Origin: Dehalococcoidia bacterium
GTDB lineage: Bacteria; Chloroflexota; Dehalococcoidia; UBA2979
Reading direction: 5' to 3'
DNA: 64,000 bases
NCBI GenBank assembly: GCA_009692685.1
Contig: SHYS01000002.1
Coordinates: 186,001 to 250,000 of the forward strand
Positions 1 to 7,961 of this stretch are shown piece by piece. How positions within the stretch are numbered: the stretch's first letter is position 1; each line of letters opens with the position of its first letter. The notes below the pieces were generated by a model. That model did no database searches. It was not told the origin of the DNA and was given only the letters and a program-made list of their open reading frames with translations. Made by a program: the position numbers and the translations under genes.

Positions 1-602
1 GCGGCGCTCTCCTGACCGATGGCATGGCCCATCGCGTATTCGCGGTACTCGGGCGTGACGCCGAGGCCCTTGAGTTGCTCAAGCGTCTCGCGTGCGCGGT
101 CGACGCCGATCATCGGATCCTCAAGGCCGTGCTGGACCAGTATCGGCAGCTCGCCGATCCCTTCGACGCCGCGTAGCGCTTCCGCCTGGTCGGCGGCGAG
201 CGCTGTGCTCAACGCCGCGAGTCCGACGAAGCGCTTCGGATCACCGAGGGCGATCCGGTAGCCGAGCGAGCCGCCCTGGGAGAACCCGAGCAGCACGACG
301 CGCGCGGGGTCCACCGGGTAACGCGCGTACGCCTCGTCGATGAAGGCACGGACAACATCGATGGTGCGGCCGGGCTCATCGACGGCACGCTGGCCGGAGT
401 GGTCTCTCCTGAACCAGGTGTAGCCGTAGTAGCCGGGTTCGACGGCGAACTCGGCCTGGGGGCAGATCCAGAGCGCTCGACCGCCCGCGAGATGCGGCGC
501 CAAGCCGATGAGGTCCTGACCGTGCGCGTTGTGGCCGTGCAGTGCGATGACGGTGGGAAGCGGCTCGGTGCCGCCGGGGTGTGCAATGACGTGCGTCAAC
601 AT
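1..602 (-). CDS. Phospholipase/carboxylesterase-type alpha/beta hydrolase, C-terminus cut by the window edge
   Basis: Reading leftward from an ATG at 602 gives 200 residues of a serine hydrolase that runs off the left edge without a stop. Visible elements are HGHNAHG near the N-terminus (oxyanion-hole region), the nucleophile elbow GFSQGG with its serine, an acid in EDPMIG, and the catalytic histidine in MGHAI just before the edge. Order and spacing match the phospholipase/carboxylesterase family (about 210-220 aa), so only some 10-20 residues are missing. Likely a cytosolic esterase acting on short acyl or aryl esters; the substrate cannot be read from sequence. The MFS gene stop lies 37 bp upstream, so the two may be co-transcribed. 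Confidence 0.85.
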   Translation of the reverse strand, partial: MLTHVIAHPGGTEPLPTVIALHGHNAHGQDLIGLAPHLAGGRALWICPQAEFAVEPGYYGYTWFRRDHSGQRAVDEPGRTIDVVRAFIDEAYARYPVDPARVVLLGFSQGGSLGYRIALGDPKRFVGLAALSTALAADQAEALRGVEGIGELPILVQHGLEDPMIGVDRARETLEQLKGLGVTPEYREYAMGHAIGQESA

Positions 603-639
603 GCGCGGGAGCGTAGCAGACGGCGTCGAGGCAGCCTCG

Positions 640-2205
640 TTAGTCCATGCGGCGGACGGACGTCCACAGGACCGCGAACAACGCGAAGGCGACCAGCGCC
701 GTCACCATGAATATCCCGATGCCGAACTGCGCTCCGTACGCCGCGATGGCGAACGCCATTGGGAAGGAGCCAAGCGGCTGCACCGCATGACTGAGCTGGA
801 AGACTGCCATCACGCGACCGCGGAGCTGGCTCGGGATGTGTTGCTGGATAAGGGTCTGGTTGATCGCCATCGCCACACCGTGTGGGATCCCCGCCGTGGC
901 GAGGATCAACAGCGACAGGTAGAAGTTTGAAGACGCTGAGAATCCGGCCAGCAGCGCCGTGTAGAGGATGAAGCAGCCAATCATCAGCCGGCCGCGGTTT
1001 CGGGCCGAACCTACGTACGCTAGGAAGAACAACCCAATCAACGACCCCCAGCCCATCATCGAGGAGAGCCATCCGAAGCCCGCGGTACCTCGATGAAGCA
1101 CTTCTTCCGACACCACTTTGAGGAATGGGATGTACGGGTAGACGAGCAGCGAAGGGATCGTCGAGATGAGGATGAGCCCGAGGATGCGCTTGTCGCTCCA
1201 CGAGTACTTGAAGCCCTCTGCGATCTGCCGCAGCGTCGACTCCCCGGCCCCCTTCACCAGCATGACCTGGCGAGTGTTCGAGCTGATCAACATAGTCACG
1301 AGCAGTGCCGTGATCTGCAGCACGGTGAGTGCCACGAGCCCTGAGCCTACGCCCCAGAGCCCCATCATCATCCCGAATGCCGATGGCCCGGTGACTCGCG
1401 AGATGTTCTGGACCATCGAGTTCATCGCGATCGCGTTGGGCAGCGTCTCGTCGGTCGTCACGTCGTAAACGAGGGCCTGGCGCGCCGGCTGGTTGATCGA
1501 CTGCGCGAGACCACCACCGAAGGCGATGGCATACACGTGCCACGGGGCCGCCCGGTCTGTCAGCACTAGTACGGCGAGTGCAGCCGCCAGCACTCCATCG
1601 AGCGCGGTGGACCAGATGATGACGGTCTTGCGGGCGTAGCGCTCGGCGAGGTACCCCCCGTAGGGGGCAATCAGCGCCCCGACCGCGCCTCGGAACGCGG
1701 CGATGGTGCCGAGCTGCACTGCGGAGCCCGTCATGTCGAAGATGAGCGCGAAGAGTGCGATCTGTTTCGCCCACTGCGCGAAGCCTGCGGCGAGGGTCGA
1801 AAGCGTCAGGTAGCGGAAGTCGCGCAGCTTGAAGGAGACGAATACTGCAGCGAGTGAGCCTTTTTTGCCCTCTGGCGCGGATCGCGGCTGCGGTGGTGCA
1901 AACGGGGCGGCTGGCGCCGGGAGCGCTATCGCAGCCGCGTCACCAGCTACGAGGGCCGCTGGGCCACCAGCAAGGTTCCACACCCTCCGTGCCCCACGCT
2001 GGCTGACTCCTCCGGTTGGTCCGCTGTTCCTGATCCCGCTGGAGCCGTTGCCGTTCGCGGACGCAGTATGGCCGTTGCTGTGCCCGTTGCCGTTCTCGTG
2101 GGCGCCGTTTCCGTTCCCGTTCGGCGTTGGCGCCATGTAGTCCCGGACGCGCTTGGGCACGTCTGGTTTCATATAATCGCGGGACGGTGGATGGCCAGAT
2201 GGCAT
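640..2205 (-). CDS. MFS transporter (MFS_3/EntS-like) with disordered Asn-Gly-rich N-terminus carrying two DYM motifs
   Basis: This 521-residue protein has about 100 N-terminal residues that are disordered, with runs of Asn-Gly and Gly-His and two copies of a short motif (SRDYMKP, VRDYMAP). A twelve-helix major facilitator core follows. The core has the loop 2-3 type signature (AERYARK) and reads like the MFS_3 exporters (EntS-like), whose substrates are usually siderophores or drugs. The start at 2205 has GAGG a few bases upstream. Standard MFS proteins have about 400 residues, so the tail is an addition. The DYM motif recurs in the tail of the transporter at 27844, and variants occur in the one at 32911. 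The substrate is unknown. Confidence 0.88.
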   Translation of the reverse strand: MPSGHPPSRDYMKPDVPKRVRDYMAPTPNGNGNGAHENGNGHSNGHTASANGNGSSGIRNSGPTGGVSQRGARRVWNLAGGPAALVAGDAAAIALPAPAAPFAPPQPRSAPEGKKGSLAAVFVSFKLRDFRYLTLSTLAAGFAQWAKQIALFALIFDMTGSAVQLGTIAAFRGAVGALIAPYGGYLAERYARKTVIIWSTALDGVLAAALAVLVLTDRAAPWHVYAIAFGGGLAQSINQPARQALVYDVTTDETLPNAIAMNSMVQNISRVTGPSAFGMMMGLWGVGSGLVALTVLQITALLVTMLISSNTRQVMLVKGAGESTLRQIAEGFKYSWSDKRILGLILISTIPSLLVYPYIPFLKVVSEEVLHRGTAGFGWLSSMMGWGSLIGLFFLAYVGSARNRGRLMIGCFILYTALLAGFSASSNFYLSLLILATAGIPHGVAMAINQTLIQQHIPSQLRGRVMAVFQLSHAVQPLGSFPMAFAIAAYGAQFGIGIFMVTALVAFALFAVLWTSVRRMD

Positions 2206-2267
2206 GGGCTCGCCTCAATGCGCCGACTCTAGCACGCGTGTGAACCCTCGCGTAATGGTAAACCCCT

Positions 2268-2273
2268 TATAAT
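2268..2273 (+). promoter_or_regulatory. Possible -10 box in the divergent region before the hydratase genes
   Basis: A perfect TATAAT lies in the 185-bp region between the divergently read MFS gene and the hydratase pair. No convincing -35 sits 16-18 bp upstream, so this is only a candidate. The rest of the divergent region shows nothing else clear. Confidence 0.25.
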
Positions 2274-2390
2274 CGCGCCTCGCGGGCATGCGTACAGGGT
2301 TGACGGTGGCTGTTATAGTCCATCCTGCCCGGAGGCTGTCGGATACGCTTCGGTAAGATCAAGAGCTCAGGTAGGTGTGGGGGAGACGGA

Positions 2391-2891
2391 ATGACGTCGG
2401 AATCCAAGCTAGAGACGCTCGTCACTAACGACATGGAAGAGCGCAAGGGTGTCTGGGGAGACGAGCGCGTTTCTCCGCCGGTCTCCGAATCGGACATCCG
2501 TAAGTGGGGCATCGCGTCCTACTGGCCGGAGAAGCCGCCTGCGATCTTCTGGGACACGGACTACGCGAAGTCCACTAGGTGGGGCGGCATCATCACTCCC
2601 AACGACTTCAACCCGTTCGCGTGGCCCGTTGATCGCCCACAGATCGCTGCGGGTCGTGCAACCGCCGGCGGTGCGGGCGTGGGCACTCGAGGCATGAACG
2701 GCGGTCAGGTGGAGACGTTCGGTGTGCCGATGCGCCCGGGCGATGTCATCACCGCGCGGACTCGCCTCAAGGACTGGAACGAGCGCACCACCCGGCTGGG
2801 CCTCACCATTTTCACCAACACGGAGACGGAGTGGCGCAACCAGAAGGGCGAGCACGTCAAGACTCGCATTTCCACAGGCATCCGGTACTAG
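2391..2891 (+). CDS. MaoC-family hydratase, FAS1-like dehydratase (N-terminal hot-dog type) subunit
   Basis: The 166-residue product resembles the N-terminal half of MaoC-like dehydratases (the MaoC_dehydrat_N/FAS1-like domain; compare HadA-type subunits). It carries the family-typical stretches FWDTDYAKSTRWGGIITP and a late segment with VETFGVPMRPGD. Such proteins pair with a second hot-dog subunit carrying the catalytic Asp/His, and here the next gene, 24 bp downstream, is that partner. Together they probably hydrate or dehydrate an enoyl-/3-hydroxyacyl-CoA thioester in the cytosol. The chain length handled is not predictable. Confidence 0.82.
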   Translation: MTSESKLETLVTNDMEERKGVWGDERVSPPVSESDIRKWGIASYWPEKPPAIFWDTDYAKSTRWGGIITPNDFNPFAWPVDRPQIAAGRATAGGAGVGTRGMNGGQVETFGVPMRPGDVITARTRLKDWNERTTRLGLTIFTNTETEWRNQKGEHVKTRISTGIRY

Positions 2892-2915
2892 GCCCGCAGG
2901 CAAAGGAGTAACCAC

Positions 2916-3350
2916 ATGGCAGTCAACGTGTTCTTCGACGACGTCAAGGTCGGCGATGAGGTTCCCGCCTGGTCCCGCCAGACGGATTTCATGTCCTGGA
3001 ACCGCTACGCCGCGGTGAACGATGAGTTCGTGTACATCCACATGGATGACGAAGCCGGTCGCGCCGCCCTCAACGAGCAGGGTGCCTTCGGTATGGGGAA
3101 CCTTCGCTACACGTACATGCTCGACGCGCTTCGCGACTGGATCGGCGACGAGGCTGAGATCCGCGAGTGCGGCCTCCAGTTCCGCGCCATCAACCAGAAG
3201 AACGACATCCTTACGGTGTCTGGCAAGGTGACCGACAAGAAGGTCGAGGACGGCGAGAACCGCGTCTACCTCGACATGAACGTCCTCAACCAGAACGGCG
3301 ACGGCACCTGCCCGGGCCACGCCGTAGTGGTCTTGCCGAACCGCAAGTAA
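2916..3350 (+). CDS. MaoC-like hot-dog hydratase, second subunit
   Basis: This 144-residue hot-dog protein starts with FFDDVKVGDEVP, the usual opening of MaoC-type R-hydratases, and has RYAAVNDEFVYIHMDDEAG, where MaoC domains carry D-x(4)-H. Here the Asp of VNDEFVYIH precedes His by five residues, so the catalytic dyad appears present. A strong ribosome site (AAAGGAG, eight bases before ATG) precedes it, and the gap to its partner is 24 bp, so the two form an operon. Expected to act as the catalytic subunit of an acyl-CoA hydratase heterodimer. Confidence 0.83.
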   Translation: MAVNVFFDDVKVGDEVPAWSRQTDFMSWNRYAAVNDEFVYIHMDDEAGRAALNEQGAFGMGNLRYTYMLDALRDWIGDEAEIRECGLQFRAINQKNDILTVSGKVTDKKVEDGENRVYLDMNVLNQNGDGTCPGHAVVVLPNRK

Positions 3351-3414
3351 GCCCTCGGCCCGCCACTCGACAAAATCGACGAGTCGAATGGTGCCGAGGT
3401 TCGCTGCGGTCCTT

Positions 3415-3452
3415 GAGAAGCCCCGTGCGGGATGTCCCGCACGGGGCTTCTC
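3415..3452 (+). terminator. Perfect 18-bp stem-loop after the hydratase operon
   Basis: The arms GAGAAGCCCCGTGCGGGA and its exact reverse complement flank a two-base loop, 64 bp after the hydratase stop codon. There is no T-tract, so it may stop transcription as a strong hairpin or simply protect the 3' end. Confidence 0.65.
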
Positions 3453-3556
3453 TGTGTCCCGTCCGCTCTCATCGAATCAGGGAACTCCAGACGCATCCGC
3501 CGCATGCGCCCGATATCCTCGATCCTGCAGTCGGAGCCTCGAGGGTGGTGCCAGCG

Positions 3557-4369
3557 ATGACTCAGCACGTGCTGCTCTGCGAGCCCAAGCACTTCCGCAT
3601 CGACTACGAAATCAACCCCTGGATGCGCCGCACGAACGCCGTCGACTGGCCACGCGCCTAGGCGCAGTGGCATGGCCTTCAACTCGCGCTCCTCAGCCTC
3701 GGCGTTTGCGTCGAGCGGATCGAGCAACGCTCCGAAGTGCCCGACATGACCTTCACCGCCAACGCCGGGGTGGTCGTCGGGAAGCGCTGCATCCCCGCCA
3801 ACTTCCGTTTTCACGAGCGGCAGCTCGAAGAGCCGTACTTCATCGAGTGGTTTCGCGCGCGAGGCCACGAGATTGCCTCGATCCATGAGCCGCACTTCTG
3901 GGAGGGTGAGGGTGATGTGCTCTCGACGCCCGGCGATGCCTCACTGGTCTTTGCGGGCTACCGATTTCGCACTGAGACGAGCGCACTCGATCATCTGGAG
4001 TCGGAGCTTGGCACGCGGATCGTGCGGCTGGAGCTGGTCGACCCGCGCTTCTATCACCTCGATACGTGCCTGTGCCCACTCGGTGATTGGCGCGCGCTCT
4101 TCGTGCCATCGGCCTTTTCTGAGGCATCACGCCGGGCGCTCGCCCGCGCCTTCGATGACCTGGTCGCCGTCACCGAGGAGGATGCGCTGCGCTTCGCCTG
4201 CAACGCCCTCGTTGTTGGTGATCGAGTCGTGCTCAACACCGAGTGTACCTCGACCGAGCGTGCTCTCCTCGACCGCGGCCTGACTCCGCTCGCCACCCCC
4301 ACTGATGAATTTCTCAAGGCGGGTGGGAGCGTGAAGTGCCTCGTCCTGCAGCTGGATGCCTTTATTTAA
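3557..4369 (+). pseudogene. Dimethylarginine dimethylaminohydrolase/amidinotransferase-like gene interrupted by an in-frame TAG
   Basis: From ATG 3557 the frame reads MTQHVLLCEPKHFRIDYEIN, typical of the DDAH/amidinotransferase fold. It meets TAG at 3659-3661 (codon 35), then continues in the same frame to a stop at 4369. The downstream part keeps the family hallmarks: MTFTANAGVV, the histidine in YHLDTCLCPL, and the catalytic cysteine in GGSVKCLVLQL. With read-through the product would be about 270 residues, normal for the family, which hydrolyses methylarginine or related guanidino compounds. An internal ATG at 3737 could make only an N-terminally truncated form. A single point change (for example TTG, CAG or TGG to TAG) explains the interruption. 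A sequencing error or true decay cannot be separated from sequence alone. Confidence 0.75.
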
Positions 4370-4431
4370 GCCAGATCCGGGTATCGCCTACGGAACGTGA
4401 CACCTCGTGCCGACCATCTCCTCGGAGAAAG

Positions 4432-4452
4432 TTGGTTACCCGCGGTAACCAA
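4432..4452. promoter_or_regulatory. 21-bp perfect inverted repeat upstream of the histone-like gene (possible operator)
   Basis: TTGGTTACC-CGC-GGTAACCAA is a perfect 9-bp inverted repeat with a 3-bp centre. It lies 17 bp before TACAAT (4470-4475), a fair -10 box, and so covers the position where a -35 would lie. That layout is typical of a regulator site controlling the downstream small gene at 4532. A weak terminator for the preceding gene is the alternative. Confidence 0.45.
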
Positions 4453-4531
4453 GTGCCGCGGGTCGGCGTTACAATTTCGTCGGACTCCCAATGAGGGGAG
4501 CACCCAACGGTGCGCACGAAAGGACACTGAG

Positions 4532-4669
4532 CTGCCTACGACGAAGAAGGCCCCCGCCAAGGCGGCCGCCAAGACCGCGGCGAAGAAGGCCCCCGCCAAG
4601 GCGGCCGCCAAGACCGCGGCGAAGAAGGCCCCCGCCAAGGCGGCCGCGAAGCCCGCAAGCAAGAAGTAA
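4532..4669 (+). CDS. Lysine/alanine-rich histone H1-like small protein, apparently with a CTG start
   Basis: The frame encodes about 45 residues that are almost only Lys, Ala, Pro and Thr, built from the repeat KKAPAKAAAKTAA, and ends with TAA at 4669. This matches the C-terminal tails of bacterial H1-like/HU-type nucleoid proteins, which bind DNA non-specifically by charge. No ATG or GTG gives a sensible N-terminus. AAAGGA lies seven bases before CTG 4532, which I take as the start. A longer frame from GTG 4397 would add 45 residues with no protein-like character and would cross the inverted repeat. Expression is inferred, not shown. Confidence 0.55.
   Translation: MPTTKKAPAKAAAKTAAKKAPAKAAAKTAAKKAPAKAAAKPASKK
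4544..4660 (+). repeat. 39-bp tandem repeat inside the histone-like gene
   Basis: Three consecutive 39-bp units (4544-4582, 4583-4621, 4622-4660) each encode 13 residues. The first two are identical at the DNA level and the third diverges at its 3' end. Identical codon choice implies recent duplication, and copy number may vary between strains. Confidence 0.85.
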
Positions 4670-4695
4670 GCTATGTAGGCTGAACGAAACGACTG

Positions 4696-4715
4696 GCCGC
4701 CGGTCCTCCGGCGGC
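4696..4715 (+). terminator. GC-rich stem-loop after the histone-like gene
   Basis: GCCGCCGG-TCCT-CCGGCGGC forms an 8-bp stem followed by TTGTG, 27 bp after the stop codon. Reasonable intrinsic terminator with a poor U-tract. Confidence 0.6.
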
Positions 4716-4776
4716 TTGTGCGTTTCTCCAGCGGACTTCTGAGGCACCCCGCGGGTGAGCGCGAGCCGGACTATCG

Positions 4777-5535
4777 ATGACGTCCCTACCGCCCGATCCA
4801 CAACCCCCCCTGCCATCAGGCGCGCGCGACGACCGCCTGCTCATGGCCGGTCCACGCAATCGGGTGGAGGAACTGTGGCGTGCCGTCAAGATATTCACTG
4901 AGTACGTCCGAGGCCTGCGGGCGCTGCATTTCGTCGGGCCCTGCGTCACGGTGTTCGGCTCCGCTCGCTTCGACGAGCACCACCCCTATTACGCACTGGC
5001 CCGGGCTACTGGCGCCGAGCTCGCGAAGTCCGGGTTCACGGTGATGACCGGCGGCGGCCCGGGCATCATGGAGGCCGCGAATCGAGGCGCGCGCGAGGTC
5101 GGCGGCTATTCCGTGGGCTGCAACATCGAACTGCCGCTCGAGCAGCAGCCCAACCCGTACGTCGACCGGTACGTCAAGTTCCATTACTTCTTCCTGCGCA
5201 AGGTCATGCTGGTGAAGTACTCGTACGCCTTCGTGGTCATGCCCGGCGGCTTCGGGACGATGGATGAGCTCTTCGAGGCGCTCACGCTGGTTCAGACGAA
5301 CAAGATTCTCAACTTCCCGGTCGTGCTCATGGGCCTCGATTTCTGGCATCCGATCGTTGACAGCATCAAGCAGACGTTCCTCCGTGCCGGCACGGTAGAT
5401 ACCATCGATATCGATCGGATCTTCATAACCGACTCACCCAGCATGGCGGCGTCCATCATCCACGAGGCGGCCGTGCGACAGTTCGGCCTGCGCCATGGGC
5501 CTCCCCAGCGCCGTCGCTGGTGGCTCTTCGAGTAG
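4777..5535 (+). CDS. LOG-family protein (TIGR00730, Rossmann fold nucleotide-monophosphate phosphoribohydrolase-like)
   Basis: The 252-residue protein carries the LOG signatures: TVFGSARF at the first strand, TGGGPGIMEAANRGA, and the defining PGGFGTMDELFEA. Members release the base from (cytokinin) nucleoside 5'-monophosphates; several were once misnamed lysine decarboxylases. An N-terminal extension of about 45 residues precedes the fold, as in the longer bacterial group. The chosen ATG is the first in frame. It lies alone between the histone-like gene and tRNA-Leu, so context adds nothing about substrate. Confidence 0.88.
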   Translation: MTSLPPDPQPPLPSGARDDRLLMAGPRNRVEELWRAVKIFTEYVRGLRALHFVGPCVTVFGSARFDEHHPYYALARATGAELAKSGFTVMTGGGPGIMEAANRGAREVGGYSVGCNIELPLEQQPNPYVDRYVKFHYFFLRKVMLVKYSYAFVVMPGGFGTMDELFEALTLVQTNKILNFPVVLMGLDFWHPIVDSIKQTFLRAGTVDTIDIDRIFITDSPSMAASIIHEAAVRQFGLRHGPPQRRRWWLFE

Positions 5536-5576
5536 GCCACGTCGGTTCGTGCGCGGTTCGATACCGGGATATCTAT

Positions 5577-5662
5577 TGGTGCCGGGGGTGGGATTCGAAC
5601 CCACACGCCCTTACGGGCCGCGGGGTTTAAGCCCGCTACGTCTGCCATTCCGCCACCCCGGC
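5577..5662 (-). tRNA. tRNA-Leu, anticodon TAA
   Basis: On the minus strand a 7-bp acceptor stem (GCCGGGG/CCCCGGC), a D-arm, an anticodon loop CTTAAAC giving anticodon TAA, a long variable arm of the class II type, and a T-arm with GGTTCGAATCC are all present. The CCA end is encoded (TGG on the plus strand at 5577-5579). The long variable arm with the TAA anticodon identifies leucine. Confidence 0.96.
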
Positions 5663-5681
5663 CGGGTGGATCATCGAGACC

Positions 5682-6362
5682 CTAATCGAACTCGGATCGC
5701 GCGTCGCCCTCGCGGGTCAGGTACGCGATAGTGCGTTCGTAGTCGACGGCTGGGATACGGTCCTGCTCGTGCAGGTAGGTCAGTAACACCTCCAGCGACA
5801 GCACCGGATGCAGGCGCACACCGGTCTCCTGCAACCGGCGCGTGGCCCCCTGTTCGCGGTCGACGAGGACCAGCGCGTCACGCACGAACAGGCCCTGCTG
5901 TCTTAATGCCTCGGCCGTGTCGATCAGCGATCCGCCGCCGGTCGCAAGGTCGTCGACGATGATGGCCGTCTGGCCGGGTCGGTAGATGCCTTCGATGTGC
6001 GTGCGCTCGCCGATCAGCGCCAGCGGGTCAGTACGGGCGTAGATCAACGGGATGCGCATCTGCAGCGCCAGCGCCGTCGCGATGTGCAGGCCGCCGATTG
6101 GAACGCCGGCGATGAGGTCGAAGGGGTCCACCTGTCGGTTGCGGAGCGCGATCTTCATCTGCACTTCCGCCTCGAGGAGCGACGCTACCCGCGCGAGGGC
6201 CTCCGGCCTCGAGACCAGCAGTTTTGGATTGAGGTAGACCGGGGAATTGCGGGCGGTGCGTCCCGCCGAAAAGTCACCGAACTGCACGCAGCCCAGCTCC
6301 CACATCAGCTCTGCAATCCAGAGCGGGCCTTTTGGCCCATCCCCTGCACGAGGTCCAGTCAT
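5682..6362 (-). CDS. pyrE: Orotate phosphoribosyltransferase
   Basis: The protein transfers phosphoribosyl from PRPP to orotate to form OMP in pyrimidine synthesis. It shows the PRPP-binding motif AIIVDDLATGGGS and the N-terminal FGDFSAGRTARNSPVYLNP typical of PyrE. I place the start at ATG 6362, which overlaps the upstream dehydrogenase stop as ATGA; an ATG five codons earlier exists but lies inside that gene. Length is about 226 aa, slightly longer than usual. It is the last gene of the DinB-dehydrogenase-pyrE run. Confidence 0.92.
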   Translation of the reverse strand: MTGPRAGDGPKGPLWIAELMWELGCVQFGDFSAGRTARNSPVYLNPKLLVSRPEALARVASLLEAEVQMKIALRNRQVDPFDLIAGVPIGGLHIATALALQMRIPLIYARTDPLALIGERTHIEGIYRPGQTAIIVDDLATGGGSLIDTAEALRQQGLFVRDALVLVDREQGATRRLQETGVRLHPVLSLEVLLTYLHEQDRIPAVDYERTIAYLTREGDARSEFD

Positions 6363-7345
6363 CGGCGGTGCTCCCATGCGCTCGGATTTACCAGGTGCAG
6401 CGGGCGCTCGCCAGCAAGCCCCGCGAGTAGCCCGTCGATGGCGAGGTTCGCCATCCGCTCGCGCGTTGCCTGTGTTGCGCTGCCCACGTGCGGCGTGACC
6501 AGCAGGTTCGGTGCACGCAGTAGCGGATCGTTCGGCGGCAGCGGCTCCGGGGTCGTCACATCCAGGGCGGCAGCGGCGATGTCGCCTCGCTGCAGCGCGC
6601 GCGCGAGGGCGACCTGGTCCACCACGCCGCCTCGCGCGGTGTTAATGAAGGTAGCCGTCCGGCGCATCCGCCGAAACGCCGCCTCATCAAACAGGCTCGC
6701 CGTCTCCGGGGTCAGCGGCACGTGCGCTGAGACGAAGTCCGAGGCGTCGAGCAACTCCTCGAAGGTCGTGCGCTCCCCGGGGAAGTTGGGCACTTCGTGA
6801 CGCCCGTGGTAGAGCACCCGCATTCCGAAGCCGGCCGCTCGACGTGCCACCGCTGCTCCGATGCGTCCCGGCCCCACGATCCCGAGCGTCGCACCCGAGA
6901 CCTCCCGGCCCAGCAACCACGAGGGCTGCCACGGCCCCCACGCGCCGCTCCGTACCGCCGCCTCGCCTTCTGCCAGCCGTCGCGCCGAGGCGAGTAGTAG
7001 CGCAAACGCGAGGTCGGCGGTGGTCTCGGTGAGGACGCCGGGTGTGTTGGTCACCAGCACGCCGCGCGCGGTTGCGGCCGGTACATCGATGTTGTCGTAG
7101 CCGACGGCCATGTTCGCCACCACGCGCACCCGGGGGCAGGCGTCGAGCAGCGGACCATCGACGCGGTCGGTAAGCATCGTCAGCAGGCCTGCGCAGGTGC
7201 TGCCGCGCTCTGCCAACGTCTCGGCGGTAATGGGCGTCGCAGCCTCCCACACGTCCACATTAAGGCTTGGCGTCGTCGTGAGCCTCGTCAGTGGCGCCTC
7301 TCCGGGTAGCGCACGGGTTACCAGCACCCGCGAGGGCTCAGCCAC
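6359..7345 (-). CDS. D-isomer-specific 2-hydroxyacid dehydrogenase (glyoxylate/hydroxypyruvate reductase-like)
   Basis: A cytosolic NAD(P)-dependent oxidoreductase that interconverts a 2-hydroxyacid and a 2-oxoacid. Seen are the substrate-domain stretch VANMAVGYDNIDV, the nucleotide-binding glycine motif LGIVGPGRIGAAV, the catalytic arginine in NTARGGVVD, and the C-terminal histidine in VTPHVGSAT. The overall pattern is closest to glyoxylate/glycerate dehydrogenases. The start is taken as GTG 7345, giving an 8-bp overlap with the DinB gene stop, a translational-coupling arrangement. An open frame extends further upstream but lies inside the DinB gene. Confidence 0.9.
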   Translation of the reverse strand: MAEPSRVLVTRALPGEAPLTRLTTTPSLNVDVWEAATPITAETLAERGSTCAGLLTMLTDRVDGPLLDACPRVRVVANMAVGYDNIDVPAATARGVLVTNTPGVLTETTADLAFALLLASARRLAEGEAAVRSGAWGPWQPSWLLGREVSGATLGIVGPGRIGAAVARRAAGFGMRVLYHGRHEVPNFPGERTTFEELLDASDFVSAHVPLTPETASLFDEAAFRRMRRTATFINTARGGVVDQVALARALQRGDIAAAALDVTTPEPLPPNDPLLRAPNLLVTPHVGSATQATRERMANLAIDGLLAGLAGERPLHLVNPSAWEHRR

Positions 7346-7877
7346 GCCGGCGCTGGTCGGGTTCGCCCGCCGGCCCCCAGCGAGGACGGTAGTCCGACTC
7401 GAGCCCCAGGATCTGGGCTCGATGCATGCGGTCATGCCGGTAGAACGAGCGGAGGAACTGCAACACGCTCAGCTCGCCAAATTGCGAGCGCGCCGTCCGG
7501 TCGAATTCGTCAAGAGCGAGCGCGTCAAGAACGGCCAGTGTGCGGACGCGTTGCTCCACCAGCTCTGCGCGATGCTCCGCCAATGGCACCCGCTCGGCGT
7601 CCTCGAGGCGGTATGTCACCGGCTCCCGCACCGTGCCCTCCGCAAGGTCGGGATTCGATTCCAGCACTGCCCGATGAACCCACGCTCGGTAGGTCGTCTC
7701 CATCTCGGCGAGGTGCGCCAGTTGCTCCTTCACGGACCAGCCCTCTTCGCCGTGGGCCCTGTCGGACGGCCGGAACTCTGCTGCCTCGTCCGACATGCCA
7801 TCAAGGGCGCCGAGGAGCTCCGTGCGCTCTTCGTCGAGCTTAGCGAGCAACTCCTGAACGTCGGCTTCTCTGGCCAT
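7338..7877 (-). CDS. DinB-like (DinB_2) four-helix metal-binding protein
   Basis: This 179-residue helical protein has the spaced histidines of the DinB superfamily: EQLAHLAEMETTYR in the second helix and the late YRHDRMHRAQI (HD-x2-H-x2-Q). These coordinate a metal in family members, many of which are thiol (bacillithiol or mycothiol) transferases or of unknown role. TACAAT lies only about 7 bp before the ATG on the minus strand, so the message may be leaderless. It heads the operon with the dehydrogenase and pyrE. A second DinB domain occurs in the trp operon at 45044. Confidence 0.8.
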   Translation of the reverse strand: MAREADVQELLAKLDEERTELLGALDGMSDEAAEFRPSDRAHGEEGWSVKEQLAHLAEMETTYRAWVHRAVLESNPDLAEGTVREPVTYRLEDAERVPLAEHRAELVEQRVRTLAVLDALALDEFDRTARSQFGELSVLQFLRSFYRHDRMHRAQILGLESDYRPRWGPAGEPDQRRRG

Positions 7878-7961
7878 AGCTGTGATTGTATCTGTGTCCT
7901 CGGCGCGCGCGCGTTGTTAGAATCGATCTAACGAGTGGGTGGCGCGGCGAATGGGATCCCT

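Noticed and set aside
2311..2317. TATAGT with TTGACG (2298) as a promoter of the hydratase genes
   Set aside because: Only 8 bp lie between the boxes, so they cannot form one promoter.
4544..4660. CRISPR-like tandem repeat
   Set aside because: Units are contiguous without spacers and encode a periodic peptide; it is a coding repeat.
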